Shown here: one piece after another, positions 1 to 7,105 of the stretch
How the letters are laid out: every line of letters begins with the position of its first letter
Numbering within the stretch: position 1 is the first letter of the stretch
From: an uncultured Carnobacteriaceae bacterium
Lineage (GTDB): Bacteria; Bacillota; Bacilli; Lactobacillales; Aerococcaceae
Direction: 5' to 3'
Assembly: GCA_938039195.1 (NCBI GenBank)
Contig: CALHVK010000126.1
Coordinates: forward strand, 1-32,543
DNA: 32,543 nucleotides
Program-made: the position numbers and the translations under genes
Notes under the pieces: generated by a model
What the model saw: the letters and a program-made list of their open reading frames with translations, nothing else
Told to the model about the DNA's origin: nothing
Databases searched by the model: none

Positions 1-54
1 ACCTGTGACCCATAGATTAAGAGTCTACTGCTCTACCAACTGAGCTAAGGAGGC
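1..54 (-). tRNA. tRNA-Lys (anticodon CTT), 3' end cut by window
   Basis: Read on the minus strand from base 54, the sequence has an acceptor 5' strand GCCTCCT, a D arm (GCTC/GAGC around AGTTGGTA), and a 5-bp anticodon stem GTAGA/TCTAT closing the loop CTCTTAA. The anticodon CTT reads the lysine codon AAG. The T arm and 3' acceptor strand lie beyond the window start, so the gene is partial here. A consensus promoter lies just upstream. Confidence 0.93.
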
Positions 55-77
55 ATTTGTACTTAAGGTACTTAACC

Positions 78-106
78 AGTATACTACCATCCCCATGGTA
101 AATCAA
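78..106 (-). promoter_or_regulatory. Promoter of tRNA-Lys
   Basis: On the minus strand there is TTGATT (101-106), a 17-bp spacer and TATACT (78-83), ending 23 bp before the tRNA 5' end. The position and near-consensus hexamers fit a housekeeping sigma factor promoter for the tRNA or a tRNA cluster continuing beyond the window. Confidence 0.75.
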
Positions 107-135
107 GGGAATTTTCTCGAGAAATTCTCCGTTAA

Positions 136-169
136 AAACAAAAACAGTCCTCTAAAAATTTAGAGGACT
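136..169 (-). terminator. Intrinsic terminator after mazF
   Basis: On the minus strand a 10-bp stem AGTCCTCTAA/TTAGAGGACT (146-169) is followed by a T-rich tract. It begins five bases after the mazF stop codon and closes the acpS-alr-mazF unit. Confidence 0.85.
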
Positions 170-173
170 ATTT

Positions 174-524
174 TTATTCTAATCCAAGACTCACTTTGAG
201 TCCTGCATCAATGATTTTCATAAAGTCACTATCGACGGTCGTAATCTTTTCAAGAATACGCACTTTATCAATCGTTCGTAATTGCTCTAGTAAGACGACA
301 GAGTCACGTTCGAAACCGAATTGGTCTTTTTTGATTTCAATATGCGTTGGAATATTGGCCTTTGTATGTTTGGCAGTAATCGCCGCTACAATGACCGTTG
401 TACTAAAGTGATTTCCTACATCATTTTGCACGATGAGGACAGGGCGTTTTCCCCCTTGCTCACTTCCGACAACTGGCGATAAGTCCGCAAGACACACATC
501 GCCTCTTACAATCTTATCAATCAT
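174..524 (-). CDS. mazF: MazF/NdoA (EndoA) family mRNA interferase toxin
   Basis: The 116-residue product matches the Firmicutes MazF/EndoA ribosome-independent endoribonuclease over its full length, with the blocks ADLSPVVGSEQGG, RPVLIVQND, AAIT and GFERDSVVLLEQ. The residues corresponding to the catalytic Arg and Thr of the Bacillus enzyme are present (about R27 and T50). The start overlaps the alr stop by 8 bp with only a weak ribosome-binding site, so translation is probably coupled to alr. In Bacillus a MazE/NdoAI antitoxin gene sits between alr and the toxin gene. Here there is no room for one and no small ORF is seen, so the toxin appears without its usual antitoxin. The gene is intact. 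The family call is secure; toxicity and cleavage specificity are not shown by the sequence. Confidence 0.93.
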   Translation of the reverse strand: MIDKIVRGDVCLADLSPVVGSEQGGKRPVLIVQNDVGNHFSTTVIVAAITAKHTKANIPTHIEIKKDQFGFERDSVVLLEQLRTIDKVRILEKITTVDSDFMKIIDAGLKVSLGLE

Positions 525-1635
525 TTATATACACCCGTTTCACGCGGCCTGAAATGATGCAAAGCACTTCATAGGCAATCGTCTCTGAACGCTTCGCTAA
601 TTCAATCGCGGTAATTTCTTCGTCTCCATCTTTCCCAAGGAGCGTCACCGTTGTGCCTACTGGAAATTCATGCGGCAAGCGAATCATGCACTGATCCATG
701 CAGATGCGTCCAACGATTGGACAACGAACGCCGTCCACTAAGACATCCCCTTTATTGTAGGCACGGATAAATCCATCCGCATAACCAACTGGAAGTGTCG
801 CTACCCATTGCTCTTCCTCTGCTGTATAGGTCGCACCGTAGCTCACCGTATCTCCTGCTTCCAGCTTCTTCACTTTCACCATTTCCGTTTCCCAACGAAG
901 CGCTGGCGTTAAGAATGACTCGTCTTTCAGCGCTAAGTCTCCATTGGAAGGATTAATTCCGTAAATTCCAATCCCATATCGAACAATGGCACTATCTCCT
1001 GCTCCATGCCAAAGCGCATAAGCGGAGTTCGAGTAATGCACATGTGCTGGTTTGACGCTTAATTCATCGACAAGACGGTGGAACTTCTCGATTTGTTTGG
1101 TCAACTGTGTCGTATCTGCTTCATCGGCAGTCGCAAAATGCGTGAAAATGCCTTCGAATTCAAACGGGCCATTTTGTAGCACGGCTTCGACCGCTGCTAA
1201 TTCTTCCTCGTTGACCACACCGATACGTCCCATTCCAGAGTCCACGGCAATATGCACTTTTAACGGTATATCGTTTAAATACTGAGCGGCTTCTGTTAGC
1301 CACTCTACTGAGTCGACACTCGCAGTAATCTTATTTTCTGCTAGAAGTGCGGCATCTTCAACGCGGCTGAGGCCTAAAATTAAAATGGGTTGTGTAAAAC
1401 CAGCTTGGCGTAGTCCTAGTCCCTCGTCCAGATTCGCTACACAGAACCCTGTAGCACCAGCTTCAACGGCTGCTTTAGCTACTGGAATCATCCCATGTCC
1501 GTATGCGTTGGCTTTGACCACAGCATACAATTCTTGAGAAGGGCTCAACTTCGCCAGTTGTTTTTTTATATTTTGTTTTACTATAGATAAATCAACTACC
1601 ACTTGAGTATTGCGATGGATTGCTTCTAACATCAT
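517..1635 (-). CDS. alr: Alanine racemase
   Basis: This PLP-dependent enzyme interconverts L- and D-alanine in the cytoplasm and supplies D-Ala to Ddl (encoded later in this window) for peptidoglycan. The 372-residue length is normal. The PLP-lysine motif AVVKANAYGHG is at residues 38-48 (K41), and the second catalytic base is Y266 in SYGATY. The C-terminal beta domain carries VGRICMDQCMI. The start is one of two adjacent ATG codons (1635 or 1632), behind AAAGGA. It follows acpS by 14 bp and overlaps mazF by 8 bp, so the three genes form one transcription unit. The acpS-alr-mazF order is common in Bacilli. Confidence 0.97.
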   Translation of the reverse strand: MMLEAIHRNTQVVVDLSIVKQNIKKQLAKLSPSQELYAVVKANAYGHGMIPVAKAAVEAGATGFCVANLDEGLGLRQAGFTQPILILGLSRVEDAALLAENKITASVDSVEWLTEAAQYLNDIPLKVHIAVDSGMGRIGVVNEEELAAVEAVLQNGPFEFEGIFTHFATADEADTTQLTKQIEKFHRLVDELSVKPAHVHYSNSAYALWHGAGDSAIVRYGIGIYGINPSNGDLALKDESFLTPALRWETEMVKVKKLEAGDTVSYGATYTAEEEQWVATLPVGYADGFIRAYNKGDVLVDGVRCPIVGRICMDQCMIRLPHEFPVGTTVTLLGKDGDEEITAIELAKRSETIAYEVLCIISGRVKRVYIND

Positions 1636-1649
1636 TGGTTCATTCCTTT

Positions 1650-2012
1650 TTATTCGTTGGATTCTAATACGACGACGGCATACGCATCATGATTGGTATG
1701 CGTAATAGTGACCCATGTTTTGTGGGCGTATCGTTTGCATACAAGAACTGGTTTCCCAGACGCATCATTTAAGACTTCGATATCTTGGAAAGACACGTGT
1801 TGTCCAATTCCCGTTCCCAATGCTTTTGCGTAGGCTTCCTTGGCCGCAAAACGTCCTGCGAGAAACTCCACTTTTCGCTTTGTTGGAAGGCTATTGTATT
1901 TCTCTAATTCTGCTGGAGTCAGCACTTTTTGTAAAAAAGTCTTCGGTTCTGCCACGATTTTTTCAATGCGTGAAAGTTCCACTGCGTCCATTCCAAGTCC
2001 TGTAATCGCCAT
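1650..2012 (-). CDS. acpS: Holo-[acyl-carrier-protein] synthase
   Basis: AcpS transfers 4'-phosphopantetheine from CoA to the serine of apo-acyl carrier protein, activating it for fatty acid synthesis. The 120-residue product has both Mg-binding signatures of the family: GLGMDAVELSRI with D9, and FAAKEAYAKALGTGIG with E59. Length and fold blocks are those of the small trimeric AcpS type. The start codon is preceded by a strong AAAGGAG site. It is the first gene of acpS-alr-mazF, with its own promoter directly upstream. Confidence 0.97.
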   Translation of the reverse strand: MAITGLGMDAVELSRIEKIVAEPKTFLQKVLTPAELEKYNSLPTKRKVEFLAGRFAAKEAYAKALGTGIGQHVSFQDIEVLNDASGKPVLVCKRYAHKTWVTITHTNHDAYAVVVLESNE

Positions 2013-2043
2013 TGTCGTCTCCTTTAACGTATTTCATTTCTTC

Positions 2044-2072
2044 ATTTTATCAAAATAATGACCATTTGTCAG
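2044..2072 (-). promoter_or_regulatory. Promoter of acpS-alr-mazF
   Basis: Minus strand: CTGACA (2067-2072), 17-bp spacer, TAAAAT (2044-2049). One mismatch to consensus in each hexamer and ideal spacing, between the nrdG stop and the acpS start. Confidence 0.7.
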
Positions 2073-2087
2073 AAATTTTATCGTTTC

Positions 2088-2651
2088 TTATGATTCCCAG
2101 AGGCCTTTCCATAAAACGACTTCGCTAGCTAGAAGAGACGCCTGCACATCGATAATGCGCTGGTTACTACTACCGCGAAACTGCAAGGTCAAATCCTTCT
2201 TAGAAAGTTCAAATCGTCCATCGACTAAAATATCAATCAAGCGGAGTAATTCCAGCTTATCCTCTGTTTCTTGCATTAATTCTTCCCATGTATATCCAGT
2301 CCACGACCACACGTCTTTTTCGTGTCCGTATGCTTTACGAATAGCTTTTACTAAAGAAAGGCAGACATCCGTATTTAAAAATGGCTCGCCTCCTAAGAGT
2401 GTTAAGCCTTGGCAATACGAAGCGCCCACATCTTCAATAATTTGTGCTTCGAGTTCGCTCGTATAGGGAATGCCGTAATTGAAATTTTGTGCAATGACGT
2501 TATAACACCCTTCACAGGCAAAGAGGCAGCCACTCACATATAGCGAGCAGCGTACCCCTTCTCCATCGACAAAATTATACGGTTTATAGCTTGCAATCTT
2601 CCCTTGGGAATACTGCTGGCTGGTCCATTCTTTTGGCTTCGGGTTATTCAT
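2088..2651 (-). CDS. nrdG: Anaerobic ribonucleotide reductase activating protein (radical SAM)
   Basis: NrdG uses S-adenosylmethionine and a 4Fe-4S cluster to install the glycyl radical on NrdD. The 187-residue product carries the cluster motif GCLFACEGCY with a CX3CX2C spacing (C42, C46, C49) and the SAM-binding segment LTLLGGEPF. Its ATG lies inside the last codons of nrdD (8-bp overlap). The GGAGG site abuts the ATG directly, which is unusually close and suggests coupling to nrdD translation. It is co-transcribed with nrdD under the NrdR-box promoter and gives the cell dNTP synthesis without oxygen. Confidence 0.96.
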   Translation of the reverse strand: MNNPKPKEWTSQQYSQGKIASYKPYNFVDGEGVRCSLYVSGCLFACEGCYNVIAQNFNYGIPYTSELEAQIIEDVGASYCQGLTLLGGEPFLNTDVCLSLVKAIRKAYGHEKDVWSWTGYTWEELMQETEDKLELLRLIDILVDGRFELSKKDLTLQFRGSSNQRIIDVQASLLASEVVLWKGLWES

Positions 2652-4842
2652 CCTCCGTCACCCCAAGCGCATAACGTTCCTTGAGTTTTGGCATATGTTT
2701 CACACGCGAAGAAATTTCCACGTGACGACCATGCACCATCGGACGGGCTTGCGGATTTCCAAGATAACCACAAGTTCGTTTCACCACATCACATGTTTGC
2801 GGATCATGGTTCTTACATTGCGGACATTCGAACCCTTTACTTGTTGGAGTAAATTCTCCATCAAATCCACACTTGTAGCAGTGATCAATTGGCGTGTTCG
2901 TTCCAAGATACCCGACTTTGTCATAGGCAAAATCCCACACGGCTTCCAGCGCCTTTGGATTTTGACGAAGCACTGGATATTCACAGTAGTGGATAAAGCC
3001 ACCTGAAGAATACACTGGATAATCTTTCTCGAAATCAATCTTTTCAAATGGTGTTGGATTTTTGCGCACATCATAATGGAAACTATTCGTGTAGTATTCC
3101 TTCTCGGTAATATCTGGAATGAGACCGAATTTCTCGATATCAAGCTTACAGAAACGGTCTGTCAGACTTTCACTAGGAGTCGCATAGACGCTGAAATGAT
3201 ATCCATACTCATCCCCCCATGCATCCGTATGAGCCTTCAACGACTTCACAATTTCTAACGTAAAGGCCTTGGCTTCAGGGTTGGTTTCCCACGCAGGTCC
3301 AAAGAAGGCCGTTGCTGCTTCATAGAGGCCGATATAGCCAAGAGAAACCGTCGCACGTTTGTTTCTAAATAAGACGTCGACTTCTTCGCCATCCTTCAAT
3401 CGTTGGCCAAATGCTCCATAATGATATAAGACCGGCGCATTGTCGCGTGTGGCTTCCTTGCAGCGTTCCACACGGTAGACAAGTGCGTCTTTACAAATCG
3501 CGAGTTTTTCCTCAAAAATCTCCCAAAACTTTTGAAGAGATCCACCCGCTTCAAGGGCAATACGAGGAATATTGAGCGTGACAACTCCTAAGTTCATCCG
3601 TCCGTCGTTGACTTCTTGACCGTTTTCGTCTTTCCATCCTTGTAAGAATGAACGGCATCCCATCGGTACCTTGAAGCTTCCTGTTAAACGAACAATTTGG
3701 TCATAACTTAATACGTCTGGATACATGCGTTTTGTCGCACATTCCAGCGCCAATTGCTTCACGTCATAGTTGGGGTCATTGGCTTCCAAATTCACGCCAC
3801 GTTTCAATGTGAAGACGAGTTTCGGGAAAATGGCCGTCCGTTTTTCTTTGCCAATTCCTTCCATTCGCACTTGCAAGATAGCCTTTTGAATACAACGTTC
3901 GAAGCGATTCGTTCCGAGTCCAAATCCAAGTGTGGTAAAAGGTGTTTGTCCTTGCGATGTATAGAGCGTGTTGATTTCATATTCTAAGGATTGCATCGCA
4001 TCATAAATATCTTTTTCCGTCTTCTTCATCGCATAGGCTTCTTGACGGTCCGCTCCTTCAATCCAGACTTTTGCATCTGCTAAATATTTTTCGTAATTCT
4101 TCGCAGCATAAGGTGCCAATAACTCATCCACACGGTTAGCAGAACAACCGCCATACTGGCTGCTCGCCACATTCGCGATAATTTGAGCCATTTGTGCAGT
4201 AGCGGTTTGGATGGATTTAGGAGATTCTACTTCTGCATTTCCGATTTTAAAGCCAAGCCCTAGCATGTGCTCGAAGTCAATCAAGCAACAGTTCGTGAGC
4301 GGCATATATGGATGATAGTCCAAGTCGTGATAATGGATGTCGCCTTTTAAATGCGCATTGGCCACGTGCGGCGGAAGCATCTTCAAACCGATAATCTTCC
4401 CAACCGTCCCAGCCGTTAAGTCGCGCTGTGTATTAAACACTTTACTATCTTTATTCGCGTTCTCGTTGACAACGCTGGCGTCTTTATTCGTTAATCGTGA
4501 GAGCGCCCATTGGAAATCCAACTGATTCTTACGGCGTAAATCACGGTCTACACGGTAGGAGATATACTCTTGTGCAAGGGCCGACTCTCCATCTTCAATC
4601 AGTAAATGTTCAATGATATTTTGAATTTCATAAATCTCAATCGTATCGTTAAAGCGTCTTGAAATCTCCGCGAGGACATCCTCGACGATGCGACCAAGTA
4701 CTACCATCCGCTCATCGCTTAATTCACCATTCAATCCGATTTCCGCTTTTTCAATCGCACGTTGAATTTTTTCCTTTTGAAATTCGACTTGTCGGCCATC
4801 CCTCTTCGTGACCGTTAATGCGGTTAATGTCTCTACACTCAT
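2644..4842 (-). CDS. nrdD: Anaerobic (class III) ribonucleoside-triphosphate reductase
   Basis: Oxygen-sensitive glycyl-radical enzyme reducing ribonucleoside triphosphates to dNTPs. An N-terminal ATP-cone (VTKRDGRQVEFQKEKIQRAI) is followed by the catalytic barrel. Near the C terminus are four zinc cysteines (CYKC and CPQC, around residues 655-676) and the glycyl-radical loop RTCGYLG (Gly near 692). An in-frame GTG lies one codon upstream (4845). I chose the ATG at 4842 because it gives 7-nt spacing from AAGGAGG, against 4 for the GTG. The product is then 732 residues, a full-length family member. Two NrdR boxes sit upstream, so repression by NrdR when dATP is plentiful is expected. Confidence 0.96.
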   Translation of the reverse strand: MSVETLTALTVTKRDGRQVEFQKEKIQRAIEKAEIGLNGELSDERMVVLGRIVEDVLAEISRRFNDTIEIYEIQNIIEHLLIEDGESALAQEYISYRVDRDLRRKNQLDFQWALSRLTNKDASVVNENANKDSKVFNTQRDLTAGTVGKIIGLKMLPPHVANAHLKGDIHYHDLDYHPYMPLTNCCLIDFEHMLGLGFKIGNAEVESPKSIQTATAQMAQIIANVASSQYGGCSANRVDELLAPYAAKNYEKYLADAKVWIEGADRQEAYAMKKTEKDIYDAMQSLEYEINTLYTSQGQTPFTTLGFGLGTNRFERCIQKAILQVRMEGIGKEKRTAIFPKLVFTLKRGVNLEANDPNYDVKQLALECATKRMYPDVLSYDQIVRLTGSFKVPMGCRSFLQGWKDENGQEVNDGRMNLGVVTLNIPRIALEAGGSLQKFWEIFEEKLAICKDALVYRVERCKEATRDNAPVLYHYGAFGQRLKDGEEVDVLFRNKRATVSLGYIGLYEAATAFFGPAWETNPEAKAFTLEIVKSLKAHTDAWGDEYGYHFSVYATPSESLTDRFCKLDIEKFGLIPDITEKEYYTNSFHYDVRKNPTPFEKIDFEKDYPVYSSGGFIHYCEYPVLRQNPKALEAVWDFAYDKVGYLGTNTPIDHCYKCGFDGEFTPTSKGFECPQCKNHDPQTCDVVKRTCGYLGNPQARPMVHGRHVEISSRVKHMPKLKERYALGVTEDE

Positions 4843-4870
4843 CACGATTCCTCCTTAAACTCTAGTCCTT

Positions 4871-4898
4871 ATTGTAGCACTCAAAATAGAAAAATCAA
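4871..4898 (-). promoter_or_regulatory. Promoter of nrdD-nrdG
   Basis: Minus strand: TTGATT (4893-4898), 16-bp spacer, TACAAT (4871-4876) with an extended -10 TGC in front. The two NrdR boxes lie immediately upstream of the -35. Confidence 0.7.
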
Positions 4899-4906
4899 CC
4901 CCTAAA

Positions 4907-4922
4907 ACACAATATATTGTGT
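4907..4922. promoter_or_regulatory. NrdR box 1
   Basis: ACACAATATATTGTGT is a perfect 16-bp palindrome matching the known NrdR box consensus (acaCwATATwGtgt-like). It lies 8 bp upstream of the nrdD -35 hexamer. Confidence 0.88.
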
Positions 4923-4939
4923 TTTAGAATGGTTATAAT

Positions 4940-4955
4940 TTACTATATATAGTGT
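4940..4955. promoter_or_regulatory. NrdR box 2
   Basis: TTACTATATATAGTGT contains the 12-bp palindrome ACTATATATAGT and matches the NrdR consensus apart from the outer left bases. Centre-to-centre distance to box 1 is 33 bp, about three helical turns, the paired arrangement known for this repressor. Confidence 0.82.
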
Positions 4956-4964
4956 ACAGAGGCA

Positions 4965-4996
4965 CAAAAAACTCCCTGACAAATCTGTCAGAGAGT
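4965..4996 (-). terminator. Terminator after the nahK-like gene
   Basis: Minus strand: an 11-bp stem with one mismatch (arms 4971-4981 and 4986-4996) and loop GATT, followed by TTTTTT. It lies nine bases after the stop codon. Confidence 0.82.
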
Positions 4997-5005
4997 CTGA
5001 AATTC

Positions 5006-6124
5006 TTATTTTTGTGCGTTTTTAACCGCTTCAACCATCTTATCCCAAACGTTTTCCATATCTTGTACCAATTTCAATTGTGTACGTGCACGGTCTAAGT
5101 TTTGTCCTGGACGAGTTGTCGCATAATAAACGTCCCCATTAATATAGTCCGTCAAGAAGCGAATCCCTTGTTCTAGCGTAATCACGCGAGCACCCCAAGG
5201 TAAGTATTCGAGTTCGGCTTCTGTCAAGATTCCATTTGTTCCTTCGATAAAGCCTTTCACGTAAGTTTCGTATAAGTCGAAATCGAAGTTCACTTTTGAT
5301 AAATCCGGTTCGTCTTCGGCGCAGTCGTTAGCACCAAATCGAATGGAATCACCAAAATCAAATAACACTAACCCCGGCATCACAGTATCAAGGTCCACGA
5401 TGCAAAGCGGTTCCTTCGTTTCGCTGTCGAACATAATGTTGTTTAATTTTGTATCATTATGCGTTACACGAAGCGGCAATACACCTTCATCGAGTAAATC
5501 ATATAATAAGAAGCAGTCCGCTTTACGGTTTTGGATAAATGCAATCTCTTCTTGCACCTCCTTCACACGGCCCACGCGATCTTCTCGAATCGCTTCTTCC
5601 AACTGTCTGTAACGATTCCGTGTATCGTGGAATTGTGGAATCACTTCGACTAATTGGCTCGCATCGAAGTCGTTTAAGTCATAGGCAAAACGACCGAATG
5701 CTTTCGCTGTGATGTAAAATTGCTCCGGACTTTCTACTTTATCTAATGAATAGCTATTTTTAACGGAATCATAAATACGCCAGTAGGTTCCGTTATCCAA
5801 GTTGGCTGTTAAATGGCCATCTTTCGTACGGATGACACGAAGCGTTTCACGAGCAGCATCGCGCCCTTCTGCTTCGTATTTCTCACGAAGGTAAGTCGTT
5901 ACCTTCTCGATATTTTCCATTAATCCGCGAACATTTGGAAAAATATCATGGTTAATGGCTTGTAGTACATATTGTTTTTCTTCATTTTCATGTGTATGTG
6001 TAATTTGATAGGTTTTATTAATTAATCCATTTCCTAAAGGTTGAATATCTACCAATTCCCCTGGTAATTCGTAATATTCATATGCCACTCGTGCATTATT
6101 TAATGGATTTCCTTCTGTTGTCAT
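5006..6124 (-). CDS. N-acetylhexosamine 1-kinase-like aminoglycoside-phosphotransferase-fold kinase
   Basis: The 372-residue protein has the APH/choline-kinase fold: catalytic loop RVTHNDTKLNNIMFD (about 219-233, catalytic D224) and metal-binding DLDTVMPG (D244/D246). From memory, many blocks agree with Bifidobacterium NahK, the kinase that makes GlcNAc/GalNAc 1-phosphate: LQAINHDIFPNVRGLMENIE, FHDTRNRY, LFDFGDSIRFGA, RFLTDYINGDVYYAT and RTQLKLVQ. The function of this family member is inferred. Drug resistance is not suggested. The gene stands alone between its own terminator and the clpP terminator, with a possible -10 (TACAAT, 6167-6172). The lacto-N-biose phosphorylase and uridylyltransferase genes that accompany NahK in bifidobacteria are absent from this window. 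Confidence 0.8.
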   Translation of the reverse strand: MTTEGNPLNNARVAYEYYELPGELVDIQPLGNGLINKTYQITHTHENEEKQYVLQAINHDIFPNVRGLMENIEKVTTYLREKYEAEGRDAARETLRVIRTKDGHLTANLDNGTYWRIYDSVKNSYSLDKVESPEQFYITAKAFGRFAYDLNDFDASQLVEVIPQFHDTRNRYRQLEEAIREDRVGRVKEVQEEIAFIQNRKADCFLLYDLLDEGVLPLRVTHNDTKLNNIMFDSETKEPLCIVDLDTVMPGLVLFDFGDSIRFGANDCAEDEPDLSKVNFDFDLYETYVKGFIEGTNGILTEAELEYLPWGARVITLEQGIRFLTDYINGDVYYATTRPGQNLDRARTQLKLVQDMENVWDKMVEAVKNAQK

Positions 6125-6206
6125 AACCTTTTCCCCTTTTACCTTCTAACAAAGTCGTATGTGTCTATTGTACCGCTTTCACGAGTAAAAAGGAAGATAT
6201 ACGAGC

Positions 6207-6238
6207 AAAAAAACAGAAGAACTATTTAGTTCTTCTGC
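6207..6238 (-). terminator. Terminator after clpP
   Basis: Minus strand: CAGAAGAACTA and TAGTTCTTCTG pair around a 2-base to 4-base loop (6214-6237) and are followed by TTTTTTT, starting nine bases after the clpP stop. Confidence 0.88.
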
Positions 6239-6246
6239 ACTTTCTG

Positions 6247-6840
6247 TTATTTCATTTCTTTTGAACTTTCCATGATGGCATCGATTAAGCCGTATTCTAA
6301 CGCTTCTTGTGCTGTCATGTAGTTATCACGGTCTGTATCTTTTTCGATACGTGATAATTTTTGGCCTGTTTGTTTTGCCAAGATTTTATTTAAACGTTCA
6401 CGTGTTTTCAAGATTTGACGTGCTGCAATTTCGATTTCTGTCGCTTGCCCTTGTGCTCCACCTAATGGTTGGTGAATTAAGATTTCAGCGTTTGGTAATG
6501 CATAGCGTTTCCCTTTAGCACCAGCTGTTAATAGGAATGAACCCATTGACGCTGCTAGCCCCATCGCGATGGTTTGAACGTCTGCTTTGATGAAGTTCAT
6601 TGTATCGTAGATGGCTAAACCTGCCGTTACGCTTCCACCTGGAGAGTTAATATACATATAAATATCTTTTTCTGGATCTTGTGCATCTAAGAATAGTAAT
6701 TGCGCAATAATCGCATTCGCCATATCGTCGTGAACGGGTCCACTTACCATAATAATACGGTCTTTTAATAAACGTGAGTAAATATCATAAGCGCGTTCTC
6801 CGCGAGAAGATTGCTCGATAACTGTTGGAATTAAATTCAT
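6247..6840 (-). CDS. clpP: ATP-dependent Clp protease proteolytic subunit ClpP
   Basis: Serine protease that forms the two-ring ClpP chamber and degrades proteins unfolded by ClpX/ClpC/ClpE-type ATPases. The 197-residue product has the full catalytic triad: S98 in AASMGS, H123 in IHQPLGG and D172 in DRDNYMTA. The N-terminal IPTVIEQSSRGERAYDIYSRLL is typical. The ATG is preceded by GGAGG with 7-nt spacing. It is monocistronic by its own promoter and terminator. A CtsR operator overlaps the -35, indicating heat and protein-stress control. Confidence 0.98.
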   Translation of the reverse strand: MNLIPTVIEQSSRGERAYDIYSRLLKDRIIMVSGPVHDDMANAIIAQLLFLDAQDPEKDIYMYINSPGGSVTAGLAIYDTMNFIKADVQTIAMGLAASMGSFLLTAGAKGKRYALPNAEILIHQPLGGAQGQATEIEIAARQILKTRERLNKILAKQTGQKLSRIEKDTDRDNYMTAQEALEYGLIDAIMESSKEMK

Positions 6841-6869
6841 AAGTCTTCCTCCAAATTTTATTTTGTTTT

Positions 6870-6898
6870 AGTCTACTGCAATAGTCAACAAAGGTCAA
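6870..6898 (-). promoter_or_regulatory. Promoter of clpP
   Basis: Minus strand: TTGACC (6893-6898), 17-bp spacer, TAGACT (6870-6875). The -35 lies inside the CtsR operator. Confidence 0.72.
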
Positions 6899-6899
6899 T
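6883..6899. promoter_or_regulatory. ctsR box: CtsR operator of clpP
   Basis: On the plus strand the tandem heptads AGTCAAC and GGTCAAT are separated by AAA. This matches 12 of 14 heptad bases of the CtsR consensus RGTCAAA-NAN-RGTCAAA. The site covers the -35 and part of the spacer, as expected for repression. Confidence 0.85.
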
Positions 6900-6910
6900 T
6901 TATCTGCTTA

Positions 6911-7105
6911 TTAGTTAATAAAGTTGAAAATCTTATCCCATACTTCTTTTGAGAAAATATCAAACGGGTTGTGCCCTTCACCTAAAACGGCATATCCAAC
7001 CATTAAGCCAAGTGCAAATAAGATGACTGCGATAATCACGAAAATTAAGACACGGAGTAGCGCCGTCAATAATAAGTGACCACTATTTTTCAATTCTTGC
7101 TTCAT
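6911..7105 (-). CDS. epuA: EpuA-family small membrane protein
   Basis: The 64-residue protein has a short basic N terminus, one hydrophobic segment (about residues 11-38) and a conserved tail GEGHNPFDIFSKEVWDKIFNF. This is the layout of the EpuA family (PF11772), often labelled 'DNA-directed RNA polymerase subunit beta' in databases; that label is misleading for a one-span membrane peptide. Its ATG overlaps the mbl stop as ATGA, so it is translationally coupled to the MreB paralogue. No terminator is seen between it and the clpP promoter, so read-through into clpP is possible. Its role is not known to me. Confidence 0.75.
   Translation of the reverse strand: MKQELKNSGHLLLTALLRVLIFVIIAVILFALGLMVGYAVLGEGHNPFDIFSKEVWDKIFNFIN

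Noticed and set aside
5006..6124. Aminoglycoside resistance gene
   Set aside because: The APH fold is present, but the motifs match the NahK-type sugar kinases rather than drug-modifying enzymes.
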